A DNA stretch of 64,000 nt from Hofstenia miamia (taxonomy: Eukaryota > Xenacoelomorpha > Acoela > Hofsteniidae), in assembly GCA_900660155.1 (NCBI GenBank), contig CABFPE010000354.1, positions 437,163-501,162 on the forward strand, read 5' to 3'. The translations under genes were made by a program, and so were the position numbers. This document shows, piece by piece, positions 38,701 through 47,054 of this stretch (its first letter is position 1; each line of letters begins with the position of its first letter). Below the pieces are notes generated by a model. It saw only the letters and a program-made list of their open reading frames with translations, was not told where the DNA came from and did no database searches.

Positions 38701-39965
38701 ATATAGATTTATAATTGTTTTTTTGCATGATATATTTAAATTATTTATTTGTTTGATGCATTTTAATACACACTTTTTGAAAAAGCTTGTAAAAAAAACA
38801 TGTGTAAATAGTATGTAGAAATTTGTTTGCGTAGATATTCTAAATAAATTAAAAATATTCATGCAAAATAAATTCAATCAATAGCCCAAGTCATTAATTT
38901 TTTTCCAAATAAGTTTGTGGGTGTTTTTTTAACTGATCTCCTATTTGCATGTTCATTACAAACATGATCTTTTTAAATTATTAGTTAGATTAATTATTTT
39001 GTTTACTTAAATCGTTTAATTGTATTTTCTAGCGCGAAGTACTCAAACACAATTGCAAAAGCCAGTTGCTAAAGGCCTTTGCAGATGATGATGACAGCAG
39101 TGATTCTCAGCGGGTTCTCTGAACTCCAGAGCTGAATGCGTTTGGGGAATTTCTCTCAGGAATGTCTGTCAGAGATCTCTTAAAGATATCTTATGATCAG
39201 TACAATTAAGTATCACAGTTGTTCATAAAAATTTTAAATTAGAATTTTGAATCAATCATTTGAAATGAATATTTGTTATCATATATCATTATAATATATA
39301 ATCAAAACATTCATGTACAACTGCTTTTGAAGGAATTTAAATCCCAGAAATGTTGCTTTGCTCAATTTAATAAATGGTATTTAATGCTATTTCTAAACGC
39401 AAAAGTTTTCTTTTCGTGTCATCATGAATATGTTAATGTTGACGAAAAAAATAATTCTTAATTTGTGGAATTATGCTAATTGTAGCTTTATTAAAATTCC
39501 GTTTTAGCGAACTTCTATATCACATTGGACAATTGACTACATGTTCGTTTAATCGACTTCGTCCGTTGCTTGGGAAAGCTCGCAGTCGTTACACGTTTGG
39601 TCCAATTGAAAGCTGGGATGAGTCGAAAGTTATTGCACTCGGATCTATAGTGGGTAATTTATGGAAAATGATTGTTTCGTTTCATTTTTATGTGTGCATT
39701 TAGCTGGCATGTCGGCCAATCAATTTTCACAATTGATTCCTCAATCACGTGGAGTTAATCGGAAGGATATGAATTTGGTTGCTGCTATTCGCCCTCATGC
39801 TATTCCACTTATTCCTGTCACGATTCTGGAAGTAAGCCGTTTTTTATTGCGCAAATTTGGCTTCATTTTTCATTTCTTTATTAATATTTATGTACCACTC
39901 GTATGTAGTGTTAATTGGTACAACTAAAAATATGTAAATGTAATATGTAACATATTTATAATAGC

Positions 39966-40000
<35 letters not shown>

Positions 40001-42467
40001 TTTTGAAGCTAGAATGATATCATGAATATGCTGAGTAATAATGCTAGTAAGACGAGTTTGCTTACATAATTGCTCATATTACGTAATTTTACGGGAATAT
40101 CGTTGCTAAGAATTCCTCTCTTTCCTTATCTTCATAAATGTAGCTTGCTAAGAGAAATTACTTAATTATATCAGGTTTGATAATATTTCTACAGAAGAAA
40201 TTAACAGCAATTGGGCAGAAATGGTTTTTCAAACTAAATTACTACTTCATCATATTTGGAAGCCATTAATTCTAAGTTCCGCACATCCAGCTGCAGCTCA
40301 TCAAAAGATCCTTCTTCATTCATGTAACCACATGCGCTCTTTTTCCATAATTGCAACTTTTTATTGGTATAAAGGATAAACCAATTCTATTTTTAAAGTA
40401 AATTGTATAGTGAACTTGACATGTGATTGAATCAATATGGTAATGATAATGAAATCTGAATGCTACTTTTTCTAATCAGAGCGTCGAGCTGGACCTGGAA
40501 CCGTAGCCAGTGTGAAGGAGCGAAAGCATTTTCTTCAGAACCACAATTGGAGCAACATTTAAAATGCAAGCGCAACAGGAGCCGGAACAGCTCCAGCTCT
40601 AAAGCTTTTCTTTGAAAAAATTTTTCTGTTAGTTGTTTTGTTCCACAAAGAGCTTTGTTGTTACAAAAAATGTATAAGAAATTTAAAACGTCGCTGAAAT
40701 TCGAAAAAATCAGTAAGTTCATCAAAATTCGCAAATATTAGTATTTGTGAATATATTCTAGTCCACATCGTAGTTGAGCAGGAGTCATTGGTATCCAACA
40801 GCTCCTGAACCGCAGCTGGAACTAAATTTTGATAGCAATGTTCACGGAGCGGTTAACTAAAGCGGCTTCATATTTTGGCCTGCTCCTAAGCCCTGGTTCA
40901 AAAGACGTGTTGAAATTTTGCTTAACTGAAATCTATAGTAGTTAGTATTCGTTGTTATATCGAAAAACGGCTCATTTCACTCAAAATCTAAATCGAACCG
41001 AAAAAAAATATTAAAACCGAATTTGTTCGGTTTGTAGCAGAGGCAGTCGCCAATAAGGTTATTTCTAAAAAGCAATGCGGCTTTGAAGCAAACGCCGAAA
41101 TTCTTGTCAAGTTGAGGCGTAATTTTGTTTTCTTTTATTAACAACTTAATTTTGTGATATGAAAATTTACGTTATAAAGGTATTTTTCTCTTGAATAACT
41201 TTTTACTATTACTGATAGGGTTAGCTAAAAACTGAAACTGGAGCCGCGGCTTAGGGGTGTAACAACCGAAGAGTATTAATAGTAGGATTACTTTGATTAG
41301 CATGTGAATCTATTGGTCAGAAACTTTGCATCGTTTATGTTGTAATGAATCACAATTTACTTGAACTAAATTTTGGCATGTCCCCATTGCAAGTGACTGT
41401 TTCAAATTACAAATAAGCAAATTTCTTTTGCAAATTCTTGTTTATTAATCTTGCACTTCTCAACATTACTATGAACTTGCCTCGTCCTTATATGCTCAGA
41501 GGTCATTTTTAATCACTGTTTCGTAAATCAAATATCTGTGATAAATATAAACTGTTATATAGGTAATCCAATTTCTTGATCACTTTACAAAAAAGTCATT
41601 TAATTGTATGTGTGTCTTTGAGTTACATTTTTTCAGGGATATCTCTCATTATTTCTATCACGTCAATGTGATCATTTCTAGCTCCATTTTTGCAAAATTT
41701 AACAAAACACTTTTGCAATAACAAAAAGGATTTTTAATCGATTATATTTCTTAAATGCTGAACATATAATAATAAAAAGCACCAGGGATAGCAAATTTCT
41801 CCATTCTTTTGTATAATGCTTAATTAGACTTTCTAGTAAGAATATTTATTTAGCGATTCAGATAAAATTATATATTTTTATGAAGTAATACTACATAAAT
41901 ATTATTAGAATAAATAACGAAGAACCATTTTTAGATGAAAATAATGTGGGATTGCCACTAAATAGCAATATCAACGTGATTGTAAAATGTATTATTTCTG
42001 GTATTTTTTGATATTGTTAACGCAAAAACACAGGTTCTCTGGGTGTCTCATTTATTTAAAAAGTTGTTTTAAGGCAATAGATTTTTTATGGGATAGCGAA
42101 GGGATATGGGATCACAACTCATTGCTAGTAGGCTAAATGTATAAAGCGTTGGGTATCTTTACCTTCGGTTTCCATGACCTTATCTTTTTAAATTCCACTT
42201 AGATGGCCAATGAAAATAGGCTTAATTTATGAGTTTTGATGTGTAATCATAATTTTGAATATGCGATATATTTAAATGTTTAATTAAAATAACTTTTTTA
42301 GTTAATTGAGCCTAACTTTTTTGAATATATGGTTCCTGAGCAAGTGATTGCTCTAACTCCTCGACAGTGGCACTACATGAGTAATGCACAAGCCAGCAGA
42401 GCAATGGATATTTGGTTTTCTAAAGACAGATGGCCAGGTTACTATCTTAAGAATTTGAGAGAAGCAG
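17882..42467 (+). CDS. large secreted mesothelin/otoancorin/stereocilin-like repeat protein (3' end not found)
   Basis: Exons: 17882-17909, 17953-18087, 26760-26799, 26996-27119, 27165-27326, 27595-27705, 27742-27888, 28075-28415, 29245-29365, 29440-29622, 29670-29711, 29754-29918, 30037-30240, 30372-30563, 31360-31496, 31548-31725, 32264-32517, 33387-33584, 39033-39199, 39508-39653, 39704-39831, 42302-42467. All junctions join in phase except 18 to 19. The start MWSIIFLYIIVTTSAFRVRR is a plausible signal peptide. The remainder (about 1,120 residues) is helical with recurring motifs: LGAITPGLCVADI, LGELLPAVSYRRL, LGNLVCFMPAVVYRDV, FGEFLSGMSVRDLLKI, LGSIVAGMSANQFSQL, then FFEYMVPEQVIALTPRQW. 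This LG-hydrophobic-GMS pattern is that of the mesothelin/stereocilin/otoancorin superfamily, extracellular adhesion or matrix-attachment proteins. Family assignment is from pattern memory. No GPI signal or stop was found, so the C-terminus is missing. Intron 2 (8.7 kb) is filled with transposons. Confidence 0.75.
18240..18510 (+). mobile_element. Penelope-like GIY-YIG fragment
   Basis: The plus strand reads CYKCNYSCIGETRRHLSTRM, the CxxC-preceded nuclease core of Penelope-like elements. It is diverged from the palindromic copy at 13.9-14.6 kb (RRHLSTRMKKQI against IRHLETTYKRAS). Further homology peters out after about 18500. It lies at the 5' end of the large intron 2. Confidence 0.65.
18679..19349. 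mobile_element. TA-targeting DNA transposon remnant with zinc-finger C-terminus
   Basis: Inverted ends GTAAAGTGGGGCGAATT (left) and GGGTAAGGTGGGGCGAATT (right, read inward) are bordered by TA on both sides (18677-18678, 19350-19351). The subterminal motif GGGGCGAATTGGAC recurs at 18860 and, inverted, near 19312. On the minus strand at about 19120-18960 a frame reads VRMVCFAEFGDQQRLNFHKC, then TPCQQWVCEACFGADSCTNC and a stop. This C--C-W-C--C---D-C--C arrangement looks like the PHD-type finger found at the C-terminus of some pogo-like DDE transposases. The rest of the transposase is deleted. Confidence 0.65.
19773..20700 (-). pseudogene. Tc1-like transposase relic
   Basis: The left terminus is TA then CAGTACCGTCCACCAGTTTC at 19773. 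Read on the minus strand in broken pieces, the interior gives ARKIQQIVGGNALQVSVDTV (helix-turn-helix), AWTQQHNHWKLESWQNAIF followed by RDETSV (first catalytic D), and VLDWPPYSSDMNIIENL (last catalytic E). All three belong to Tc1 transposases. Several stops and shifts interrupt it, and no right terminus was found. Inside intron 2 of the repeat gene. Confidence 0.75.
20720..23212 (-). mobile_element. LINE, CR1/Jockey-like, nearly full length but broken
   Basis: Minus strand, from the 5' side: endonuclease pieces INGTYHPPTSS (about 23060) and LVVLESPPMRGNARLDLIVF (about 22920). A linker follows with FDNKKVGVLKTLFQFG and DPLWMNAKIKYKLR (22772-22467). Next come reverse transcriptase pieces FEKDVHEMFISNTLYEK and YQFAYKRKSSTIDLLI (22083-21871), then NIMGWAKINGLIIKEKKSK and VDNINILGVTF (21571-21311). 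The C-terminal part ends LKHLRCILNNHKHPLQPYF. A run of AATAATAATAA at 20733-20757 is the tail. Multiple stops and shifts. Family by motif order only. Confidence 0.75.
23213..23660 (-). pseudogene. decayed copy of a repeat-borne protein with WPMAWR...DCYFC motif
   Basis: Minus strand: VCRDWEDGLSKWSQHNPRKR, then LFKFDWPMAWRKTSDHTTDC and YFCCKSTTG. After a break, further pieces follow toward 23213. I recall proteins with PMVWR--K-H--DCYFC as common multi-copy, repeat-associated genes in invertebrate genomes, but I do not know a named family or function. Broken by at least two interruptions. Confidence 0.4.
23982..24007. repeat. left half of 26-base inverted repeat flanking the Tc1 element
   Basis: ATCAGACAGTCTGAGTCATG plus CACTTA, the reverse complement of 25827-25852. 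On this side 41 extra bases separate it from the transposon end; on the right side it directly abuts the end. Confidence 0.85.
24221..25240 (-). CDS. Tc1/mariner transposase, apparently intact, DD35E
   Basis: A 339-residue uninterrupted frame starts at ATG 25240. Residues 1-110 form the bipartite paired-like DNA-binding region (SQRAISRQLNCSQSTVSLTL, GRP at 58-60, second helix-turn-helix about 75-110). The catalytic residues are visible: D153 in LWSDET, D241 in FQHDGAPCH and E277 in SPDLNPIEHLW. Thirty-five residues separate D241 from E277, one more than the DD34E of classical Tc1. The C-terminus SMPKRIKSVLDARGGHTRY is typical. It encodes cut-and-paste transposase acting on TA targets. This is the only full-length transposon protein in the window, which suggests recent insertion. 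It sits antisense in intron 2 of the repeat gene. Confidence 0.93.
   Translation of the reverse strand: MPPKELSITKRAQIVALSESGLSQRAISRQLNCSQSTVSLTLSRFCAKGNFKSHTRTGRPLVTSDRTDNFIRQYITLHPSASSIEIKRELASLDVVPSVRTIQRRLFKKFNLKSYRPARKPKLSAKNIRDRLAFARELQDWRTEDWDKVLWSDETTLTQFANFCTRVRRPVGQRNNPRYTIPSVKMPSKIMVWGCMASSGVGGIWFIPPGKTITAAVYLEILQDKLPTSMQQCGTTIFQHDGAPCHNAKVVRQWFQDQPYTLMHPWPGSSPDLNPIEHLWSRLKKIVAAKNFTSINHLIATIKEAWVSEISQDYCRTLVHSMPKRIKSVLDARGGHTRY
25449..25826 (+). mobile_element. inverted 3' fragment of the same Tc1 element
   Basis: The plus strand repeats the end of the transposase gene (from CCGTGGCCTGGGTCCTCACC to the terminal repeat). It differs from 24049-24450 by a 24-base deletion and a few substitutions, for example CCGATAGAACATTTG where the complement of the left copy has CCCATAGAGCATTTG. 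Confidence 0.88.
25827..25852. repeat. right half of 26-base inverted repeat flanking the Tc1 element
   Basis: TAAGTGCATGACTCAGACTG plus TCTGAT, the reverse complement of 23982-24007. It starts with the TA that also serves as the transposon target site. Confidence 0.85.
25974..26175 (-). CDS. unassigned open frame, possible terminal exon
   Basis: The minus strand reads EPFVDGETVFYGLSTFSVGM, then a hydrophobic stretch, then TWVVWFEDEERRQAVRSSF and SRKRTIS with a TAA stop at 25976-25974. The composition is protein-like (acidic, then basic tail). No domain is recognised and no upstream exon was found, so it could equally be a transposon relic in intron 2. Confidence 0.25.
26649..26682. repeat. 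(TA)n microsatellite
   Basis: About 17 TA units, roughly 80 bases before exon 3 of the repeat gene. Confidence 0.95.
28706..28733. repeat. (TA)n microsatellite ending in a single N join
   Basis: TA tract followed by N at 28733, a probable contig join inside the intron at 28416-29244. I found no duplicated flank here, unlike at 6417. Confidence 0.9.
29074..29179. repeat. 30-base minisatellite (three units) running into (TA)n
   Basis: Units at about 29074, 29104 and 29134 share TTACAAA-CACCAATATATATG at a spacing of 30. The last passes into a TA tract to 29179. It lies in the intron just before exon 9 of the repeat gene. Confidence 0.7.
30564..31359. other. intron 14 of the repeat gene, nothing recognised
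   Basis: AT-rich intron of 796 bases between two confident exons. No open frame or repeat end that I can support. Confidence 0.6.
31726..32263. other. intron 16 of the repeat gene, nothing recognised
   Basis: 538-base AT-rich intron with a GTATGT donor and TATTTAG acceptor. Nothing else seen. Confidence 0.6.
32518..33386. other. intron 17 of the repeat gene, nothing recognised
   Basis: 869-base intron with a GTATGT donor and an ATTTTAG acceptor at 33386. The acceptor was chosen because an earlier TTTAG at 33329 gives a frame that stops, while this one keeps the phase (G|GT GAT CCT ATC). Confidence 0.6.
34765..34908. mobile_element. 144-base MITE, pogo/Tc1-like
   Basis: Inverted ends CAGTAGTGTGCCTCTATAGT and, from the right, CAGTAGTGTGCTTCTATAGT (the next four bases GAAC/TAAC also largely agree). 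A TA precedes the left end; the right end is followed by CATA, so the target duplication is not clean. A second GTGCCTCTATAGTGAAC lies inside at about 34848. No coding capacity. Confidence 0.75.
34990..35570 (-). pseudogene. unidentified protein-coding relic
   Basis: Three separated minus-strand pieces look like real protein: SDNTCGSSRRLNLSVKNTNF through DTFDAIISCIDSEKAGDFDN and DSDTKLTFIESNSSDIANN (about 35525-35330); then VQKGIEAVINEENIPVKKAL and TNNFVW (about 35310-35235); and WNALMELISTEFEKYANQTG then AIFTPAVDEHVSKLTVKCP (about 35125-35010). They do not share one frame. I do not recognise the family; a transposon-borne gene within intron 18 of the repeat gene is most likely, a decayed antisense host gene is possible. 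Confidence 0.4.
35758..35796. repeat. (TA)n microsatellite ending in a single N join
   Basis: TA tract of about 38 bases followed by N at 35796, another probable contig join, inside the intron between exons 18 and 19 of the repeat gene. Confidence 0.9.
36594..36615. repeat. (TA)n microsatellite
   Basis: Short TA tract in intron 18. Confidence 0.9.
36735..36858 (-). pseudogene. possible serine-recombinase C-terminal fragment
   Basis: The minus strand reads CAKLMFILNLQPLEAF, a stop, then SRVPLARARSKGKKLGVVKG and RS. Resolvase/invertase proteins of bacteria carry at this point LAEFER-LI-ERT-AGLA-ARA-GRK-GRPKG, so the spacing and the ARARSKGKKLG core agree. Local GC is clearly higher than in the surrounding AT-rich intron. 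Only about 40 codons remain and no catalytic domain is seen, so chance cannot be excluded. Confidence 0.3.
39033..39199 (+). other. repeat-gene exon 19 with an in-frame TGA
   Basis: Reads REVLKHNCKSQLLKAFADDD, then DSSDSQRVL, TGA (39120-39122), then TPELNAFGEFLSGMSVRDLL, KISYD and a GTACAA donor. Both sides of the TGA share one frame, and the LNAFGEFLSGMS motif is typical of the protein. The downstream junction to exon 20 is in phase. A GT at 39100 and an AG at 39128-39129 would define a 30-base in-frame intron that removes the TGA. Sequencing error or a true inactivating change are the other readings. Confidence 0.6.
39969..39997. repeat. (TA)n microsatellite
   Basis: TA tract in the intron after exon 21 of the repeat gene. 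Confidence 0.95.
40477..40895. mobile_element. candidate hAT-type non-autonomous element
   Basis: Ends CAGAGCGTCGAGCTGGACC and, from the right, CAGGGCTTAGGAGCAGGCC resemble each other and hAT termini. GGAGC/GCTCC motifs recur in the interior as subterminal repeats. The flanking octamers TTTCTAAT and GTTCAAAA agree at only five of eight positions, so this is an old or wrong call. A related GC-rich motif (GGAGCCGCGGCTTAGGGGTG) lies at 41241-41260. Confidence 0.4.
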
Positions 42468-43070
42468 GTAGTTTTTCCATTTAGATTTATTTTTCAAAAA
42501 ACTAGTTCTGAAATTGTGATTTTAACAATTTAATAGCACTATAGGTATTGTATGGAGATTAAAGCTGTTTTATTTCTAGCAACTTAAAACTATCAAACTA
42601 TACCATTTTTATAGTACCACTCATCAAAAGATTATTGCACCCAATATCTACTCCACGTGGAAAAGGTGCGAAGCTATGCAACTTGATCGCGCTAATTTTT
42701 GCGGAAACCAAGCCGTAAATATTCATTAAATATGAATTTTAACTTTTGATTTAAGGTCAAAATATACCCAAGCTTGAAGCAAACTGGGCTGTCCGCAAAA
42801 ATCTAAAATGAATTTGATCGTTCTGATTTTTTTAAATTCGTGAAATTTTCTAGCTTATTGCCTTATAAGTAAAGCTTTTAAGGCAGTTTATTTTAAATAT
42901 GTAGTTCTAATAAAATTGGGTAGTTAAACTAAAAAACAACCGTAGTTTTAAAAGTTAGTTACACTCTTCGTGCTGTAATTCTACAGTAGTTTCTCAAAAT
43001 TAACAGCAAACAGTTTATTCAAAGCTCATTCCGATAGAAATACTTAAATAATACAAAAATTGATGGACTT
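42468..43070. other. region after the last recognised host exon
   Basis: Starts with a GTAGTT donor for the repeat gene's exon 22, which ends in phase 1. No following exon was found here or further right in the window. Confidence 0.5.
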
Positions 43071-43079
43071 AGTCTCGAT

Positions 43080-43620
43080 TTTTGCTATAATACTTCAAGT
43101 ATCCCTACATTTTGGCCACTTCCTTTGTTCGTCTCAGCAGGGAATCGTGCAGACTATGAATGATAGAAGCCTCAATAGCGTCCTAATTTCTGAAGCAAGA
43201 TTCTGAATTTTCCTGTTGATTTTTGTGAGAATGAGTTTCATCTTCTTCGACATGTTTCAGTGATGTTTATCAGACGATTGAGCAGACCACTGCGTTTTTA
43301 ATACATTGAAAAAATTATGGGACTGAAAAATGTTTACTTTTTTGGAAACCAATATACCATAGTTTTTTTTCCTTTATACGCCGTTTGGTGTCGCTAATGA
43401 TATTGGTGTTGGTTTGGCAGCTTTAATTTTACTCAAAATGTCTTTTACTGGCTTCTGCAGTAAAATCGACCGATATTTTTCTTATACTCTCACTTTTTTG
43501 CGGCCTCGCTTTCCAACAAAAGCCTTGTTTTAGTTGTTCCTTCCGAGGAAGTTCGTTTTCCACCAAAATAAAATTAATTTTTAATATCTTTCGTCCAAAG
43601 TTGATATAAACAATTATATT
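43080..43620 (-). pseudogene. Tc1/mariner transposase relic, internally deleted
   Basis: Minus strand: RGRKKVRVYEKYRSI-like and LLQKPVKDILSKIKAAKPTP pieces suit the second DNA-binding helix region, with a GRK linker. Much lower down, AIEASIIHSLHDSLLRRTKE is reminiscent of the C-terminal LV-SMP-R block. The core is absent. A lone TACAGGGTGTCTGTGGCCGA at about 44832, a typical Tc1/mariner terminus, may belong to a similar element. Confidence 0.4.
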
Positions 43621-43895
43621 GACTATTCACGACATGTAGATGAAGAACCAGTTGTAAAATTCAGTTCCTAAAAACTTGTTTCTTTGGTTTTGACGTAAAA
43701 TTAGTAAGTCGCGAAAAATCCTGCCAATAATAATTTCGTGCAATAAGATTCGTCGATCGCTTTTATCTTTGAGTTGTGATGAGTTCACCTGCACTTCAGA
43801 CCTGCTCAGTTATAAAAACTCAGTAGAATTGTAAACAAAAAATTTTAATTTTAAATAGAGAACCAAGGGAGAATACGCCTCTGATTGCTAATGTA

Positions 43896-44840
43896 CTATT
43901 TAGGTGCGATCAAGGAGAAGTTTGTGTTTTCGCTTGCACTTTTTATCTATTTCGTAAACAATGTTGTATTGTAAATTCTAACGCAAACATATCAAGTTTT
44001 CGAAAACCAGCATATCATGTGTAAATTAATTTGTAATTTTGTAATGTTTTGTAAATTGTGAATATATTGCTTTAATTTTGTGCAATTTCTTATCACTATT
44101 TAATAAATTACAATACATAGATATTAATGTAAAACAATACCAAAGAGATTAAATATTTTTTCCAATATTTATCCCCTTCAGACATGCACATTGAATGGAA
44201 TTGCTAAAAAATATTTATATGGCGATTCAGCACTGCTAGTCTCAATTGTTTTTGATGAAATTCAAAAAATTTTTATTGTTAATATTTTAACTGAAATTGA
44301 CTGTATTTGTACCAAAGTCATAATAGTTTAAGAGCATATTTTTGTTGACAATATTATATTTAGAGTGTCTTGCGAATTATGACTTTGAAATCATGTAAAA
44401 ACTTGTTTCTTGTGAAGCTATGTTATGATTTGTGAATAACTCAAATTCAACTAGTTTGACCTCATATTTTCAATTTTGCGGAATGCTAATTTTTAAAAGT
44501 TTGCTTTACTACTAAATTATACCAATATTTAGACCAAATAAATTTTAAGATAACGGAAAAGTAGCCTAATTTAATAAACAACGATATTCAATGTTGAATA
44601 TAAATTTATAGTTCAATAAAAAACTAGTTTCTAAATGTGTACAATTGTAAACATTGTCTAAAGGGGTCTAAAGGAGTATACTGTCTCTCATTGATGCTAA
44701 AAGGGGTTCTTTATCGTAAATAGCAGAAAGCTTCAAATTCTGTTCTCTGGATAACATGGGTAGCTTAAAATGTGAATGTGTATGGAATGAAAAATGTAGA
44801 TCAATTCAGAATACAAAATTGGTTTGTAGATATACAGGGT
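43896..44840. repeat. dispersed repeat, copy 1
   Basis: TTTAGGTGCGATCAAGGAGA and the next about 260 bases match 51395-51620 at roughly 85 percent. A second matching block (ATCGTAAATAGCAGA onward, about 44713-44830) matches 52178-52275. The middle differs, so one copy has suffered insertion or deletion. The identity of the repeat is unknown and it has no coding frame. Confidence 0.7.
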
Positions 44841-45039
44841 GTCTGTGGCCGAAAATTCCTACAAGTTTGTGTTTAATATATTTTTTGTTTAAAGAATCGA
44901 TAAGATATTTTTATTTATCTTGACTGAATAAAAGGTGTTGACGATTAAGTAGTGTGTTATAAGTGAAGCGTATTTTTTCAATAATTACAAGTGTACCTCC
45001 CAGATTTCGCTACGGGAATTTTGAGAAGGCTTGTTTCAA

Positions 45040-46140
45040 GAGGACAACACAAATTATTTAGCATCTAAAACTAACAACAATCATTCTGCTTATAAGAAAG
45101 CTCGTAACCTATGTGATATTGATATAAGAAATGCATGTAATCGGTTTGCTAGTTTAGAATACAGGAACCAAAGTTCTCAAAAACGAAGTGGGAATTTATA
45201 AACAAATTTCTAAATAAAAAATCTACTGAAAAACGATTTGCGGGAAATGATAGAGTTCAATTGGAAGACTATTACAAGTCAGAGAAATTTGCAATGCTTT
45301 TAATGAGGTTTTTCAAAATATAAGAACGTAGGAAAGAAAAAAATTTCCCTATTAATCTAAACTTCCGAAAGGACAAAATTCAACTGATTTCTCTTTCAGA
45401 TGTTACAAGTTGTGAAATTATAAGATCTATTAAGAGTTTAAAAAATAAACCCAGCGGACCTTCAAACGTACCAACTTGGTTTCTAAAAGATGCTTATGTA
45501 TTTATTTCGGAGCCTTTGTTTTATGCAAGTATTTACCATATAACAATCTATTTTCCCTGAAAACTTAAAAATGGCCAATATAATTCTTGTTAATAATATG
45601 ATTACGAAAACGGTTTAAATTATATACCCATTTCTGTAACATCACCAATTAATAAGATTTTCGAACGTCCATAAGCAAACCTAATTAATGAGCACATGAA
45701 TAAATATAATCTTTACTCTAACACTCAATATGGTTTTCGGAAAGGCATGTCTACTAACAATGCTTTATGTGCTACTGAAAAAAGGAGGAAAAGTACTGGT
45801 AATAACGAATATAAAGTCATTGCATGTATAGATCTTTCTAAAGCGTTTGATTCTATCGATCATAGTATATTACTTTCAAAACTTAAGCAATTACATTTTT
45901 CTATCCATAGCTTAGCTCTTTTATCAAATTATTTAAGTAATCGAAAACAACGCGGTAAACTTAATGAGACATTTTCAAATTGAAATCAAAAAACTTTCAA
46001 CAGGGAACAATATTAGGTCTCTTGCTTTTAATATACATGTTAATGACTTAAGTAATTATACTAATTGTCATGTTATTCAATACGCTGATGACACAATGTT
46101 ATTTTGCTCAAATAAATCGATTGAAAATGAAATCATAAAA
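45040..46140 (+). mobile_element. LINE reverse transcriptase fragment (CR1/Jockey-like)
   Basis: Plus strand pieces in order: YKKARNLCDIDIRNACNRFA (linker), IIRSIKSLKNKPSGPSNVPT and WFLKDA (finger), YNLYSNTQYGFRKGMSTNNA, VIACIDLSKAFDSIDHSILL (motif A with catalytic D) and VIQYADDTMLFCSNKS (motif C, YADD). Stops and shifts separate them. The element breaks at about 46140, where an oppositely oriented LINE begins. Its thumb region probably continues at about 49000. Confidence 0.75.
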
Positions 46141-46144
46141 TGAA

Positions 46145-46940
46145 ATGAAGTATCTATATTTAGAGTTGGTTTTTACAATATAAAATAGCGTCAAACAATA
46201 GAAATAAAGAAACAAAGCATATACAAAAATAATTACAATTACTAGCTTGAGCTATTGCGAATTTATGTTAGAAGCGTTCAATTGAATATTCTCTATTATA
46301 AAACTTAAAACCTCGCCATTGGTATTCAAACCTTTCCTTTGTATAACTACAGAAGTATTTTTTAATTTCGTTTTTGAATACTTTTAATTTATTTGTTTTA
46401 TAGATCTAGGTAAATTATTCCATATATTTATTGATGTTTTAAGAAATGGATTTGTATTATTTTCTTGTTATATGGAAGTGGCTTAATTTTTAGTCTTCTA
46501 TGATTATGTCTAAGCAATATTTTAAAGGATAGAAAGTTGGATTTGTATTATGGAACAATGTTATTAAATATTTTAAAGAAAATAGTTTTTATAAATAATG
46601 CATTGTGGATTTAGAAGTTCTTGTTAATTTCTTGATTTCTGTATTTCTGTTATATAAATGATTAACTGCTATTTTATAGCCCATTTTATTTGCACATTGA
46701 ATTTATTCAAAAATTGTTGATTTATATCGGTATACATCCATAATTAAAGTGACTTAGTATTAATGTGTGAATTAATTGAATTTTTGCTATGGTTGGAAGC
46801 TGTTGTAATATATTGCTAAGAGCCTTAATTGAACTAACCATTTTCTTAATAACATTAGTTGTTTTGTAAAATTAAGTTGAGAATCAAAAATGATACCTAA
46901 ATATTTAAAAGAATTAACTTGTTCTATGTATATGTCTTAG
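46145..46940 (-). mobile_element. LINE 3' fragment, opposite orientation
   Basis: Minus strand: QVNSFKYLGIIFDSQLNF followed by TKQLMLLRKWLVQLRLLAIY matches the post-YADD part of LINE reverse transcriptases (KYLGI-FD--L-F). Downstream sequence to 46145 is decayed 3' region. Confidence 0.6.
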
Positions 46941-47054
46941 GGTGTGGCCCGTACGAACACGGACACTAAAGTACGGGAATCGGGCATATATATACGGGCA
47001 ACAGGCTCAGCTAAGGGCACCTTTGTAGATAAAAAAAATGTGCTTAAAAATGAA

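Larger units (their letters stand above)
33585..39032. other. intron 18 of the repeat gene (5.4 kb)
   Basis: Holds a MITE, the unidentified relic at 35 kb, two (TA)n tracts, one single-N join and the possible recombinase fragment. Exon 18 ends with two bases over and exon 19 starts in frame, so at least one exon is probably hidden or lost in here. 36960-38690 shows no open frame I can support. Confidence 0.5.

Noticed and set aside
39120-39122. TGA read as selenocysteine or reassigned codon
   Set aside because: TGG encodes Trp throughout the host genes and the intact transposase, no selenoprotein family is involved, and a short intron or sequence error is simpler.
40432-40734. 100-residue minus-strand open frame
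   Set aside because: It overlaps a candidate hAT non-autonomous element with repeated GGAGC motifs and has no domain, so it is likely fortuitous.
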